From NCBI RefSeq assembly GCF_002095435.2, contig NZ_MJEJ02000042.1, positions 1 through 64,000 of the forward strand: DNA of 64,000 bases. The letters are read 5' to 3'. Shown piece after piece: positions 30,091 through 38,982 of this stretch (position 1 is the first letter of the stretch; every line of letters starts with the position of its first letter). Under the pieces are notes generated by a model. It did not search any database. It saw nothing but the letters and a program-made list of their open reading frames with translations, and had not been told where the DNA came from. The DNA comes from Williamsia sp. 1138 (GTDB lineage: Bacteria > Actinomycetota > Actinomycetes > Mycobacteriales > Mycobacteriaceae). The position numbers and the translations under genes are program-made.

Positions 30091-30747
30091 CTAGGGCTGG
30101 GCCAGCACCGTCGTCACGATCTTCGACAAATAACCCAGACGGGTGATCTCGGAGGGGCGGAAGTCGGGCCCGCCGGGACGGCCCAGGAGCAGCGCCTTGC
30201 CGGGCGAACCGATCGGTGCTGCGGCCAGGCGGGTGTCCATGTCCCGCCACAGTGCGGGCACCCAGTCCGATTCCGGGTCGAGTTCCTGGGCGTGGGTGAT
30301 CGGCAGCCAACTGGCGTCGGTGACCTGGGTTTCGGGGGCACTGGAGCTGCCGAACAATTGAATGGCGCCGGCACCGCCCGAGGTGATGATGGTCGCCCAG
30401 GCCACGCGCAGTACACCCGGGGCTGCGTCGACGAGCACTTGCAGCCGTTCGCGGCCCGCACCGGCAATGTCGTTGACGAGTTCGAGTTCTCGATGGGTCT
30501 CGAGGACCCCGGTGTACGGCCGGATCGAATCGACCCGCACACCGTCCACCTTTTCGGCCGCGGTGATCAGGGTGTCGGGTAGGGCGCCGCGCGGTACCTC
30601 CACGACGATGTCATCGACCGCGTAGCCCTCGCCTCGCTCGACGACATCGAGCGACAGGATGTCGGCACCGATGGAGCCGAGCGAGACAGCGAGCAATCCG
30701 AGAGATCCGGGGCGGTCCTGGAGGTAGACGCGCAAGAGGTATGACAC
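30091..30747 (-). CDS. ACT-domain protein (Rv3013-like)
   Basis: 218 residues from GTG 30747. The N-terminal 75 residues form an ACT domain (LLRVYLQDRPGSLGLLAVSLGSIGADILSLDVVERGEGYAVDDIVVEV). The rest (LQVLVDAAPGVLRVAWATI, LLLGRPGGPDFRPSEITRLGYLSKIVTTVLA) looks like a second sensory half. No catalytic domain is present, so it is a probable amino-acid-sensing protein with an unidentified partner. M. tuberculosis has Rv3013 at the same place between ligA and gatC. Its 3' end touches the 7-bp tandem repeat, so the C-terminal tail may have been altered by the neighbouring insertion. Confidence 0.78.
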   Translation of the reverse strand: MSYLLRVYLQDRPGSLGLLAVSLGSIGADILSLDVVERGEGYAVDDIVVEVPRGALPDTLITAAEKVDGVRVDSIRPYTGVLETHRELELVNDIAGAGRERLQVLVDAAPGVLRVAWATIITSGGAGAIQLFGSSSAPETQVTDASWLPITHAQELDPESDWVPALWRDMDTRLAAAPIGSPGKALLLGRPGGPDFRPSEITRLGYLSKIVTTVLAQP

Positions 30748-30814
30748 GCCGGATATTGTCGCACCGCGCGGTCACCCGCGCCGCGCACCCGGTCGCGACC
30801 GGCGTCGGACCCGG

Positions 30815-31165
30815 TCAGAACTCGCTGGGTCCGGGGACGGTTCCGGGCAGGGGTTCGATGGCGACCGCGGTCCCGTATGCGCAGACCTCGATACCGGTAC
30901 CGCCGAACTCGGTGGTCTCGAAACGGAACGCTGTGACGGCGTTGGCGCCGCGTTGCTGGGCTTCGTTTGCCAGGCGCTGCAGCGCTTCCTGCCGGCAGTC
31001 GTGCAGCAGTTGAGTGATGCCTTTGAGCTCACCGCCTGCCATGGCCTTGAATCCGGCGCCGATGTTCGAACCGATGTTCCGGGAGCGAACCGTGAGGCCG
31101 AAACACTCGCCGAACGCGTAGTTGATCCGGTAGCCGGGGATTTCATTGGATGTGACGATGATCAT
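30815..31165 (-). CDS. YbjQ/UPF0145 family protein
   Basis: 116 residues: TSNEIPGYRINYAFGECFGLTVRSRNIGSNIGAGFKAMAGGELKGITQLLHDCRQEAL and ANAVTAFRFETTEFGGTGIEVCAYGTAV. This is the pentameric YbjQ fold (putative heavy-metal-binding family), with no firm function. ATG 31165 is 6 nt behind TAAGGT on the minus strand and has no ribosome site. Confidence 0.9.
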   Translation of the reverse strand: MIIVTSNEIPGYRINYAFGECFGLTVRSRNIGSNIGAGFKAMAGGELKGITQLLHDCRQEALQRLANEAQQRGANAVTAFRFETTEFGGTGIEVCAYGTAVAIEPLPGTVPGPSEF

Positions 31166-31171
31166 CAGGCG

Positions 31172-31177
31172 ACCTTA
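31172..31177 (-). promoter_or_regulatory. -10 box TAAGGT of the YbjQ-family gene
   Basis: TAAGGT on the minus strand ends 6 nt before ATG 31165; predicted leaderless. Confidence 0.5.
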
Positions 31178-31239
31178 CCGACCAGGGACGTTGTCAGCAG
31201 GGTTATGCGCTGGCCCCCAGAAGGCGGGACCATGACGTC

Positions 31240-31857
31240 ATGGTTACCGAACGCAGTCCACAAGACTCCGGTGATCCGAACGAGCAACAATCGAATCTGC
31301 CCGATCGGCAGGACGATTCAGATGTGACCACATCCGTTGCCCGAAGGATCGAACCCGAGCGCGAACACGACTTTGTCGCCTGGACCGACGCCGGCATCGC
31401 GTTGGCCCGGACCTTTCCAGGATTCCTCGGTGGCGGCTGGGTCCGCTCGTCCAAGATTCGCGACGAGTACTACGTGATGTACCGATTCGAGACCCACGCA
31501 CAGGTCGACGACTGGGTGTCCTCACCGGTCCGTAAGGCGTGGTTGTCGCGCGGGGAGGGTATCGCCGTCGAGTACGCGACCCATCGACTGTCGGGCATCG
31601 AGGGTTGGTTCGAGCCGCAGTCGACGTTGACGAACGCGGTTCGGATCCTCAATGCCCCGCCGCCGCGCTGGAAACAGGCGATCACCATTTGGCTGGGCTT
31701 CTTTCCGTTGAGTCTGGCCATCAACTTCCTGGTGATCGCTCACCTGGGCGCCCTGCCGTTGGTGGTCAAGACCCTGATCGCGACGCTGATCAACACGCCA
31801 CTGATGGTGTACCTGGTCCTACCGTGGATCACCGCCCGGCTAAAACGGTGGTTGTGA
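31240..31857 (+). CDS. ABM-like domain fused to two membrane helices
   Basis: 205 residues. Residues 25-125 look like an antibiotic-biosynthesis-monooxygenase ferredoxin-like domain (VARRIEPEREHDFVAWTDAGIALARTFPGFLGGGWVRSS, YYVMYRFETHAQVDDWVSSPVRKAWL). Residues 145-200 are two membrane spans (AITIWLGFFPLSLAINFLVI, TLINTPLMVYLVLPWITARL). The C-terminal half is known in actinobacterial ABM-type proteins of unknown role. Catalysis is not indicated by any residue I can name. It lies just upstream of gatC but 101 bp away, with its own ATG at 31240 in GACGTCATGG. Confidence 0.68.
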   Translation: MVTERSPQDSGDPNEQQSNLPDRQDDSDVTTSVARRIEPEREHDFVAWTDAGIALARTFPGFLGGGWVRSSKIRDEYYVMYRFETHAQVDDWVSSPVRKAWLSRGEGIAVEYATHRLSGIEGWFEPQSTLTNAVRILNAPPPRWKQAITIWLGFFPLSLAINFLVIAHLGALPLVVKTLIATLINTPLMVYLVLPWITARLKRWL

Positions 31858-31891
31858 CCGGACGGCCTGCCGGGGGAGTGCGCTCGGCGAC

Positions 31892-31897
31892 TAGTCT
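31892..31897 (+). promoter_or_regulatory. -10 box TAGTCT, likely gatCA promoter
   Basis: TAGTCT lies 61 bp upstream of the gatC GTG, giving a leader of about 55 nt with AGAAAGGG as ribosome site. No good -35 is visible. Confidence 0.4.
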
Positions 31898-31958
31898 GGT
31901 TCGGGGTCCGGCCCACGGCCGTGAGCCACTCCACCGACTTTAGAAAGGGTGCATCTGC

Positions 31959-32258
31959 GTGTCTGCCATCTCGCGCGATGAGGTTGCGCATCTGGCCCGG
32001 CTGTCGCGGCTGGCGCTGACCGACGACGAACTCGACCACTACGCAGGACAGCTCGATTCGATCCTGTCGCACGTCGCCACCATCTCCGAGGTCGCCGCTG
32101 CCGACATCCCTGGAACCGCGCACCCGGCCGATCTGGCCAACGTGCTGCGGCCCGATGTCGTCGTTCCGGGTCTGACCACGGACGAAGCGCTGTCGGGCGC
32201 GCCCAACGTCGAGCAGGGCCGATTCGCGGTACCGCAGATCCTCGGAGAAGACGAATGA
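31959..32258 (+). CDS. gatC: Asp/Glu-tRNA amidotransferase subunit C
   Basis: 99 residues: [38 protein letters not shown] is the GatC family signature. It holds GatA and GatB together in the GatCAB complex that converts Glu-tRNA(Gln) to Gln-tRNA(Gln), and Asp-tRNA(Asn) to Asn-tRNA(Asn) where needed. GTG start with AGAAAGGG upstream. Its stop overlaps the gatA ATG (ATGA). Confidence 0.95.
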   Translation: MSAISRDEVAHLARLSRLALTDDELDHYAGQLDSILSHVATISEVAAADIPGTAHPADLANVLRPDVVVPGLTTDEALSGAPNVEQGRFAVPQILGEDE

Positions 32259-33748
32259 GCACCCCCACACGTGAGTCCGGCGCCATCACGGGACAGTCCG
32301 CTGCCGAACTCGCCGAGAAGATCCATTCCGGCGACCTGTCCGCCGTCGAGGTCACCCAGGCCCACCTGGACCGTATCGGCGAGATAGACGGCGAACTACA
32401 TGCCTTCCTGCACGTGAACTCCGGCGAAGCGCTCGCCGCCGCCGCCGCGGTCGACAAGGCTGTGGCGTCCGGACAAGCGCCTGCCTCGCCTCTGGCGGGT
32501 GTTCCGCTGGCCCTGAAGGACGTGTTCACGACCACCGACGCGCCGACCACCTGTGGCTCGAAGATGCTCGAGGGTTGGGTGCCCCCGTACGACGCGACCG
32601 TCACCGCACGGCTGCGCGCCGCCGGGATTCCGATCCTCGGCAAGACCAACATGGACGAGTTCGCCATGGGGTCCTCCACGGAGAACTCGGCGTATGGCGT
32701 CACCCGGAACCCGTGGGACACCACCAAGATCCCCGGCGGCTCCGGGGGCGGCAGCGCTGCGGCACTGGCGTCGTTCCAGGCGCCGCTCGCGATCGGCACC
32801 GACACCGGCGGCTCTGTGCGTCAGCCCGCGTCGGTCACCGGCACCGTCGGCGTCAAACCGACGTACGGCACGGTCTCGCGATACGGCCTCGTCGCCTGCG
32901 CGTCGTCGCTGGATCAGGGTGGGCCGTGTGCACGCACCGTGCTCGACACCGCGCTGCTGCACCAGGTGATCGCCGGCCATGATCCGCGTGATTCGACGTC
33001 GATCGACAAACCCATCGCCGATATGGTGGCGGCAGCGAAAGCCGGTGCGGCCGAAGATCTTTCCGGGGTCAAGGTCGGGATCGTCACCGAACTGCAGGGC
33101 GAGGGCTATCAGGCCGGCGTGCTGAGTTCGTTTAATGCTGCCGTCGAGACCCTCAAAGAGCGTGGCGCGGAGATCGTCGAGGTCTCGTGCCCCCACTTCA
33201 GCTACGCGCTCGGCGCCTACTACCTCATCCTGCCGTCGGAGGTGTCGAGCAACCTCGCACGGTTCGACGCCATGCGGTACGGACTTCGGGTCGGCGACGA
33301 CGGCAGCCACAGTGCCGAGCAAGTGATGGCCCTGACGCGTGAAGCAGGCTTCGGTGCAGAGGTCAAGCGGCGCATCATGATCGGAACCTACGCACTGTCG
33401 TCGGGTTACTACGACGCGTACTACGGCCAGGCCCAGAAGGTCCGGACGCTGATCGCCCGCGACTTCGCCAAGGCTTATGAGTCGGTGGACGTCCTGATCT
33501 CACCGACCACCCCGACGACCGCATTCGCGATCGGCGAGAAGGTCGACGATCCGCTCGCCATGTACCTCTTCGACCTGTGCACCCTGCCGGTCAACCTCGC
33601 AGGAAACTGCGCGATGTCGGTGCCGTCGGGCCTGTCGGCCGACGATGGTCTGCCCGTCGGATTGCAGATCATGGCCCCGTCGCTGGCCGACGAGCGGCTC
33701 TACCGCGTCGGTGCCGCCTACGAAGCAGCCCGAGGCCCGATAGTCTGA
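32255..33748 (+). CDS. gatA: Asp/Glu-tRNA amidotransferase subunit A
   Basis: 497 residues, amidase-signature enzyme releasing ammonia from glutamine for transamidation. The Ser-cisSer-Lys triad is K88 (LALKDVF), S163 (GGSGGGS) and S187 ([10 protein letters not shown]). Length is normal. It is co-translated with gatC. gatB is not next but 5.2 kb downstream, because a hydrolase/two-component insertion and pfkA lie between. A 67-bp palindrome follows 11 bp after the stop. Confidence 0.97.
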   Translation: MSTPTRESGAITGQSAAELAEKIHSGDLSAVEVTQAHLDRIGEIDGELHAFLHVNSGEALAAAAAVDKAVASGQAPASPLAGVPLALKDVFTTTDAPTTCGSKMLEGWVPPYDATVTARLRAAGIPILGKTNMDEFAMGSSTENSAYGVTRNPWDTTKIPGGSGGGSAAALASFQAPLAIGTDTGGSVRQPASVTGTVGVKPTYGTVSRYGLVACASSLDQGGPCARTVLDTALLHQVIAGHDPRDSTSIDKPIADMVAAAKAGAAEDLSGVKVGIVTELQGEGYQAGVLSSFNAAVETLKERGAEIVEVSCPHFSYALGAYYLILPSEVSSNLARFDAMRYGLRVGDDGSHSAEQVMALTREAGFGAEVKRRIMIGTYALSSGYYDAYYGQAQKVRTLIARDFAKAYESVDVLISPTTPTTAFAIGEKVDDPLAMYLFDLCTLPVNLAGNCAMSVPSGLSADDGLPVGLQIMAPSLADERLYRVGAAYEAARGPIV

Positions 33749-33759
33749 CCCCCCGCACC

Positions 33760-33826
33760 CCCGAAGATGGGGCCTTTTGGCGGTGCCCACCTGGGCATAT
33801 GGTCGCCAAAAGGCCCCATTTCCGGA
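33760..33826. repeat. 67-bp palindromic intergenic element, copy C
   Basis: Arms ATGGGGCCTTTTGGCG (33767-33782) and CGCCAAAAGGCCCCAT (33804-33819) are perfect over 16 bp. The centre is 21 bp with CCACCTG. The plan equals copies A and B but the arm sequence differs (GCCTTTTGG instead of GGTTCTGG) with matching changes in both arms. It lies between convergent genes, 1 bp from the hydrolase stop codon. Confidence 0.9.
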
Positions 33827-33827
33827 T

Positions 33828-35024
33828 CTACCGGGGGCAACTGGGAACGGTGAGTCCCTGTTCTGTGCCGTATTGGTGTCCATGTCCGGCGGGGTACGAC
33901 AGCGCCCCGATCAGGTCGGCGCTCGCCTGGACAAAACTGGCCATCGGGAACCACGGCGGCGCCGGCAGGTCTGAACTCGTCGTCGGCGGGAGATCCGGTG
34001 GCTGCCACAGCAGGCGCGGCGACCATCGCACGACAGGATCTGAGCCGTTCGCGACCACGGTGGTTTTCGCTGCTGCGAGCGTGGCCGAACCGGCAGGTGC
34101 GCCGACCAGCACCGTGTGGCAGAGGGACTCCGGGGCGTGGCGCTCCGCCCATGATCGCGCCGAGTCGGCACCGACCGCCCCGAGGCTCTGGCCGTAGACG
34201 TAGATGCTGGGCCGCGCCGATTCCGGAGCGGCCCCGATGGCGCGCACGAGCGCGGACACCAGCGCGACGGCGCTTTCACGGGCCGGTTCTGGACTGCTCA
34301 CAAAGGCCTGCCAGGACGGGATGTCACTGTATTGCAGCGCGATCACGCTGACGTCGCCACCGAACCGCGACTCGAAACCCTTCATCGCGTCGCCGTCGAC
34401 CCAACCCGATCCGGTCGGCACCGCGACCACCACCGCGCCGCGTTCCATGCCTCCCGCGGTCTGCCAGCGGTGCACGGTCGCCGCGGCGCGGGCGTCGAAA
34501 TCCCTGTCGGCGCCCTCGAGTGAGCCGTAGATCCGTAAGGAGGAGGGCTGCGCGTCGGCGGTGACAAAAGTGGTCGCCACCGCGGGGTTCGCGCCCGCGG
34601 GTGACGGCATCGCCGTGAGCGCCACGGCTGCGGCGAGTACCGCACCCGCAGCGCGGCTCCGGCGGCCGAGCGTGCATGCTGCCGCGAGGATCACCGACGG
34701 GGCGAGCGCGGTCGCAATCCACCCGGCGCCGACCGGTGGCACACCCAGCGCGCCACGCAGATCGTTCTGCCACAACACCATCGCGGTGAAGAACGCGACA
34801 CCGAGGGTGCCTGCGAGGGCGGCCACGATCCGGCGCGACCGGTGGCCGCACTGCCACCGGTGACCCGCCATCGCGCCGAGCAACGCGCCCAGGCCGCCGA
34901 ACGCCGCGAGCAGCAGTCCTGCGATCAGACCGGTGCGCGGCAGCGAGCCAGGCGCCAGCGCAACAGCGGCGCCGACCAGAGCGCCGATGCTGACGAGGGG
35001 ATGAGGCCACCGCGGCGCGCTCAT
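33828..35024 (-). CDS. Membrane alpha/beta-hydrolase (Abhydrolase_9 family)
   Basis: 398 residues. Residues 8-140 contain about four hydrophobic segments (VSIGALVGAAVALAPGSL, GLIAGLLLAAFGGLGALLGAMAG, IVAALAGTLGVAFFTAMVLW, TALAPSVILAAACTLG). Residues 160-398 form an alpha/beta-hydrolase domain with nucleophile S280 in YVYGQSLGA. The domain most likely lies on the outer side, but topology is inferred. Members are common in Mycobacteriales and uncharacterised; lipid or ester substrates are plausible. ATG 35024 overlaps the upstream stop (ATGA), coupling it to a secreted phospholipase-like gene. Confidence 0.75.
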   Translation of the reverse strand: MSAPRWPHPLVSIGALVGAAVALAPGSLPRTGLIAGLLLAAFGGLGALLGAMAGHRWQCGHRSRRIVAALAGTLGVAFFTAMVLWQNDLRGALGVPPVGAGWIATALAPSVILAAACTLGRRSRAAGAVLAAAVALTAMPSPAGANPAVATTFVTADAQPSSLRIYGSLEGADRDFDARAAATVHRWQTAGGMERGAVVVAVPTGSGWVDGDAMKGFESRFGGDVSVIALQYSDIPSWQAFVSSPEPARESAVALVSALVRAIGAAPESARPSIYVYGQSLGAVGADSARSWAERHAPESLCHTVLVGAPAGSATLAAAKTTVVANGSDPVVRWSPRLLWQPPDLPPTTSSDLPAPPWFPMASFVQASADLIGALSYPAGHGHQYGTEQGLTVPSCPR

Positions 35025-35623
35025 CGCAGGCCTGCCAGCACCATGATCTCGTCGCCGCCGCGGACGAACGTCGACGCGATGATCGCCGTCGTCGACTCCT
35101 TCGCCACCGGCGCGCTGTCCCGCTGGCGCCAGGTATTGAACGCAACGCCGGTGTACGCCAGATCGGCTGCCCAGTCGCAGACCGGGTTACTGCAGGTCTG
35201 ATGCATTCTGTCGCCCAGCATGCGGTCCAGGGCCACCCGGGCCCATCCGCCCAACGGCGTGCCGTTCCCGGCGGCAAGCCGCAGCAGGTCGTACCCGAAG
35301 TCGTGGACCTTGCACGGTTCCTCGAACCGGCCGGGCAACGGGACCGGCGATGAGCAATCGCCTGCGGGGTCGGTGGGCGTGCCGTCGACCAGAGCCGGGC
35401 GGTAGCCCATCTTCGCCTCGAAGTCCGCGGGTAGAACGGCCAGGGCGACCGCGGGGTCGGGGCCGACGAGCGCCGCTACTGCGGCACCGACCGGTGTGCG
35501 GAGATCAGCGTCGTCCGCATACGGACCGGCCGCCGCCGCCGCTGGCGCGGGCCACATCCCGAGTCCGACGACAAAGGAGATGGCCAAGCTGGACAACAAC
35601 ATTCGACTTCGTGCTGCGTGCAT
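35021..35623 (-). CDS. Secreted prokaryotic phospholipase A2-like protein
   Basis: 200 residues. There is a signal peptide (about residues 8-31, ending in AAAAA). The core has DCSSPVP ... FEEPCKVHDFGYD, with C90, C104 and the catalytic-type H107-D108 pair, then MHQTCSNPVCDW with C144/C149. That matches the Cys-x-x-His-Asp-Phe-Gly-Tyr pattern of bacterial and fungal PLA2. Calcium-binding residues are not obvious. It is translationally coupled to the membrane hydrolase gene, so the two may act in sequence on extracellular lipid. Not recalled from the M. tuberculosis block. Confidence 0.75.
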   Translation of the reverse strand: MHAARSRMLLSSLAISFVVGLGMWPAPAAAAAGPYADDADLRTPVGAAVAALVGPDPAVALAVLPADFEAKMGYRPALVDGTPTDPAGDCSSPVPLPGRFEEPCKVHDFGYDLLRLAAGNGTPLGGWARVALDRMLGDRMHQTCSNPVCDWAADLAYTGVAFNTWRQRDSAPVAKESTTAIIASTFVRGGDEIMVLAGLR

Positions 35624-35750
35624 GGAACCAAACTAGGAATGGACGCCACGAGCGCACATCGGTCGGATGTGTGATCACGGGCCGACCTGCCCGCGTGAGG
35701 TCGGCCCGACGGTCTGCGCCGAAAGTCAGACCATCATCTCCCTCTCAGGT

Positions 35751-37061
35751 ATGAGGACCGACGAGGAATGGGTGGCTACCGTGAACGCAATGAGACTGTG
35801 GAATGCCGCCACCGACTACGTGGTCGACGAGGCGAAGAAGTTGCCGATCGCCACCGAACCCGCGGTCGCGCACTTCCTGGGCCAGAAGATCAACCTCTTC
35901 TTCACCGTCCTCGCATTGATCCTGTACTCGATCGCCTGGCCGACTCTGGCCGTGACGCACGAGGTGCAGCCGGCCATGTTGCCGATCATCTCTGCCTTCG
36001 CCGCCCTGCCGATCATGTTCGGCTGGTCGAACCCCACCCTGGGGTGGGCCATCTCGGTGATTTCAGCGCAGGTCATCGGTCTGACCGTCGACCGCATCGA
36101 CGACTGGAACTACACCATCCAGGTGGTGCACCTGATCGAACTGCTGGTGTTGACGGTGTTGGCATACTTGCGGGCCCCACTGCGGTTGTTGCCGGTGTTC
36201 TGGGCGGTCTCGTGTCTCGTGATCTACATGGCGGCGCCGCCGGAAGCCGAGGACGGCTGGGTGGTGGGGCTGACCATAGCGGCAGTGATCTGCGTCCTGA
36301 TCCGGATCATCCTGCGGTCGCGTGCCCAGTTGGCCCAGCAGACCATGTTGAAAGACACCGAGAAGTCGAAGAACGCCGTACTCGAAGAGCGTACGCGGAT
36401 CGCCCGGGACCTTCATGACGTTGTGGCGCACCGGATGTCGGTGGTGGTGGTGCAGTCGCAGACCGCGAAATACCGGATCGACGGCGTGGGGGAGGCGGCA
36501 GCTGCCGAGTTCGACGCCATCGCCGATGTGGCTCGAGAGGCACTCGACGAGGTCCGGGTGATGCTGGGAGTGCTTAGGCTCGAGGATGATTCACCTCGCG
36601 CGGAAGCGTATGCGCGCAACCCCAACCCCGGGATCGCAGACATCGACGGGATCGTTGCCGCGACCAGGGGTGCCGGTGTCGACGTGACCTATCGACCGTT
36701 CGACACCGGCGAGCACGTCGGGGATGCCTGCGCGCTGGTGGCGTACCGCATCGTGCAGGAGTCGCTGGCGAACGTCACCCGCTATGCCGCCGGCGCCCGG
36801 GTCGACGTCGTCTTGTCGGTGTCGGGCGACGATCTGGACGTGGTGGTGTCGAACACCGTGCCGACCGCCAGTCCCATCAACCTGGAATCGGCTGGCGGTC
36901 AGGGAATTCCGGGAATGCTCGAACGCGCCAAGGCCGTCGGCGGGGTGCTCTCGGCGGCACCGCAACCCGACGGGGGCTTTGTGGTCCGAGCCCGGCTGCC
37001 GCTCCGGGCAGTCGGCACGCCCGGTCTCGGGCAGTGGGGTCCCGTCGCCGAGTCGGCCTGA
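35751..37061 (+). CDS. NarL/DesK-type sensor histidine kinase
   Basis: About 436 residues from ATG 35751; GTG 35781 is a possible alternative, so the first residues are uncertain. Residues 45-185 hold five or so membrane spans (INLFFTVLALILYSIAWPTL and following). HisKA_3 reads ERTRIARDLHDVVAHRMSVVVVQSQ with H222 as the phospho-acceptor. The ATPase domain has VAYRIVQESLANVTRYA and GQGIPGMLERA. The response regulator gene follows after 15 nt. The sensed signal is unknown; the multi-spanning N terminus suggests a membrane or lipid signal. It is divergent from the phospholipase-like gene. Confidence 0.88.
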   Translation: MRTDEEWVATVNAMRLWNAATDYVVDEAKKLPIATEPAVAHFLGQKINLFFTVLALILYSIAWPTLAVTHEVQPAMLPIISAFAALPIMFGWSNPTLGWAISVISAQVIGLTVDRIDDWNYTIQVVHLIELLVLTVLAYLRAPLRLLPVFWAVSCLVIYMAAPPEAEDGWVVGLTIAAVICVLIRIILRSRAQLAQQTMLKDTEKSKNAVLEERTRIARDLHDVVAHRMSVVVVQSQTAKYRIDGVGEAAAAEFDAIADVAREALDEVRVMLGVLRLEDDSPRAEAYARNPNPGIADIDGIVAATRGAGVDVTYRPFDTGEHVGDACALVAYRIVQESLANVTRYAAGARVDVVLSVSGDDLDVVVSNTVPTASPINLESAGGQGIPGMLERAKAVGGVLSAAPQPDGGFVVRARLPLRAVGTPGLGQWGPVAESA

Positions 37062-37076
37062 AAGTAGGGTGGGGGC

Positions 37077-37730
37077 GTGTCGATCACGGTCTTCATCGCA
37101 GACGATCAAGCGATGGTGCGGCAGGGCTTCGGTGCTCTGCTGGGCGCGCAATCCGATATCTCGGTGGTCGGTGACGCAGCGGACGGCCAGGCGGCCGTCA
37201 CCGCGATCCGGCAATTGCACCCCGATGTCGTGTTGATGGATGTCCGGATGCCCAAACTGGACGGTCTGGCCGCTGCCGAGCAGCTGTTGACCGGCCCCGG
37301 CAAGGTGCACAGCAAGATCTTGATGCTGACCACCTTCGACATCGACGACTACGTCTACCAGGCACTCCGGATCGGTGCCTCCGGCTTCATGCTGAAGGAT
37401 GCGCCCGCGGAGGAGCTCGTCCGGGCGGTACGGGTCGTGGCCGCGGGGGAGGCCCTGCTCGCACCATCGGTCACCCGCAGGCTCATCGCAGAGGTGACCA
37501 GCAGACACAGGCCCCGGAGAGCAGAACCCGGCGAGCTCGCCGGCCTGACCCCGCGCGAACGGGAGGTGCTCGAACAGGTCGCCGAGGGTAAGTCGAACGC
37601 GGAAATAGCCGGACATCTGTTCGTGGCCGAACAGACGGTCAAGACCCATGTCAGCAATGTGCTGTCCAAGCTGCATCTGCGCGACCGTGCCCAAGCAGTG
37701 GTCTATGCCTATGAAAACGGAGTTCGCTGA
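37077..37730 (+). CDS. NarL/LuxR-family response regulator
   Basis: 217 residues. The receiver domain has phosphorylation site D55 in VVLMDVRMPK, with D9-D10 upstream and K105 as the conserved Lys (FMLKDAP). The C-terminal HTH is LTPREREVLEQVAEGKSNAEIAGHLFVAEQTVKTHVSNVLSKL. GTG start with TAGGGTGGGGG as ribosome site. It is the partner of the adjacent kinase. The divergent hydrolase/phospholipase pair is the nearest plausible target. Confidence 0.93.
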   Translation: MSITVFIADDQAMVRQGFGALLGAQSDISVVGDAADGQAAVTAIRQLHPDVVLMDVRMPKLDGLAAAEQLLTGPGKVHSKILMLTTFDIDDYVYQALRIGASGFMLKDAPAEELVRAVRVVAAGEALLAPSVTRRLIAEVTSRHRPRRAEPGELAGLTPREREVLEQVAEGKSNAEIAGHLFVAEQTVKTHVSNVLSKLHLRDRAQAVVYAYENGVR

Positions 37731-37849
37731 CCTCGTCCGACGCCGGTAGCCGAGCGGAGAACCGGCGATGAGTTGCACAATTGAACACGGCGGTAGCAGA
37801 TGCCCGCCCGACCCGAACGATGATCGTCAGACGAGGAGCGGGACACCAC

Positions 37850-38881
37850 ATGCGCATTGGAGTGCTTACTGGCGGCGGCGACTGCCCGGGCCTGAACGCG
37901 GTCATCCGCGCCGTGGTCCGGACCAGCGAGGTGCGGTACGGCTCGGCGGTGGTCGGATTTCTCGACGGCTGGCGCGGACTGCTCGAGGACCGGCGCATCC
38001 ATCTCGCTGCCGACGACCGCAACGATCGGCTGCTCGCCAAGGGCGGCACCATGCTCGGGACCGCTCGGACCCACCCCGACAAACTTCGGGCCGGTCTCGA
38101 TCAGATCCGTCAAACGCTCGACGACAACGGCATCGATGTCCTGATCCCCATCGGCGGCGAGGGGACGCTGACCGCGGCCACCTGGCTGTCGGATGAGGGA
38201 GTGCCGGTGGTCGGGGTGCCGAAGACCATCGACAACGACATCAACTGCACCGACGTCACGTTCGGCTTCGACACCGCGTTGACGGTCGCCACCGATGCCA
38301 TCGATCGCCTGCACAGCACCGCGGAATCGCATCAGCGCGTGATGCTGGTCGAGGTGATGGGACGGCATGCCGGTTGGATCGCCCTGCATTCGGGGATCGC
38401 CTCGGGTGCACACATGATCCTCATCCCCGAACAGCCCTTCGACGTCGAAGAGGTCTGCCGGTTGGTCAAACGACGGTTCCAGCGCGGAGATTCGCACTTC
38501 ATCTGCGTCGTGGCCGAGGGTGCCAAACCCAAGGAGGGCACTTTCTCGATGGCTCAAGGCGGTATCGACGAGTTCGGCCATGAGCGTTTCACGGGCGTTG
38601 CGCAGCAACTGGCGATCGAGATCGAGCGCCGGATCAACAAGGAAGTCCGCACGACCGTGCTCGGGCACGTTCAGCGCGGCGGTAAGCCGACCCCGTACGA
38701 CCGGGTGCTGGCCACGAGGTTCGGTGTCAACGCTGCCGACGCCGCGCACAACGGCGACACCGGGATGATGGTCAGCTTGCAGGGGCCGAACATCGGACTC
38801 GTCCCGATCGGTGAGGCGACCAAGGAACTCAAACTCGTCCCACAGAACCGTTACGAGGATGCGGCGGCCTTCTTCGGCTGA
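37850..38881 (+). CDS. pfkA: 6-phosphofructokinase
   Basis: 343 residues: [36 protein letters not shown] and [10 protein letters not shown] with the catalytic TIDND aspartate, then [11 protein letters not shown] and [25 protein letters not shown], with Gly instead of the Asp of PPi enzymes, fits ATP use, while the Lys of PKTIDND is the group III feature seen in actinobacteria. The cofactor is therefore inferred, not certain. ATG 37850 gives the same length as mycobacterial PfkA and follows ACGAGGAGCGGG. The 119-bp upstream gap shows no clear boxes. Confidence 0.95.
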   Translation: MRIGVLTGGGDCPGLNAVIRAVVRTSEVRYGSAVVGFLDGWRGLLEDRRIHLAADDRNDRLLAKGGTMLGTARTHPDKLRAGLDQIRQTLDDNGIDVLIPIGGEGTLTAATWLSDEGVPVVGVPKTIDNDINCTDVTFGFDTALTVATDAIDRLHSTAESHQRVMLVEVMGRHAGWIALHSGIASGAHMILIPEQPFDVEEVCRLVKRRFQRGDSHFICVVAEGAKPKEGTFSMAQGGIDEFGHERFTGVAQQLAIEIERRINKEVRTTVLGHVQRGGKPTPYDRVLATRFGVNAADAAHNGDTGMMVSLQGPNIGLVPIGEATKELKLVPQNRYEDAAAFFG

Positions 38882-38889
38882 CCCCACCC

Positions 38890-38956
38890 CCCGATCTTGG
38901 TGCCTTTTGGCGAGGCCGACCTGGTCTTTTGTTCGCCCGAACCCACCACTTCCGGG
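38890..38956. repeat. 67-bp palindromic intergenic element, copy D (chimeric, decayed)
   Basis: Left arm TTGGTGCCTTTTGGCG is of the copy-C type. Right arm CGCCCGAACCCACCAC is of the copy-A/B type, so the arms no longer pair well. Total length, 21-bp centre (containing CGACCTGG) and flanks fit the other copies exactly. It lies between pfkA and gatB, which run in the same direction. Confidence 0.8.
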
Positions 38957-38982
38957 CCGCGGGAGCCGGTTAAACTCGTGGC

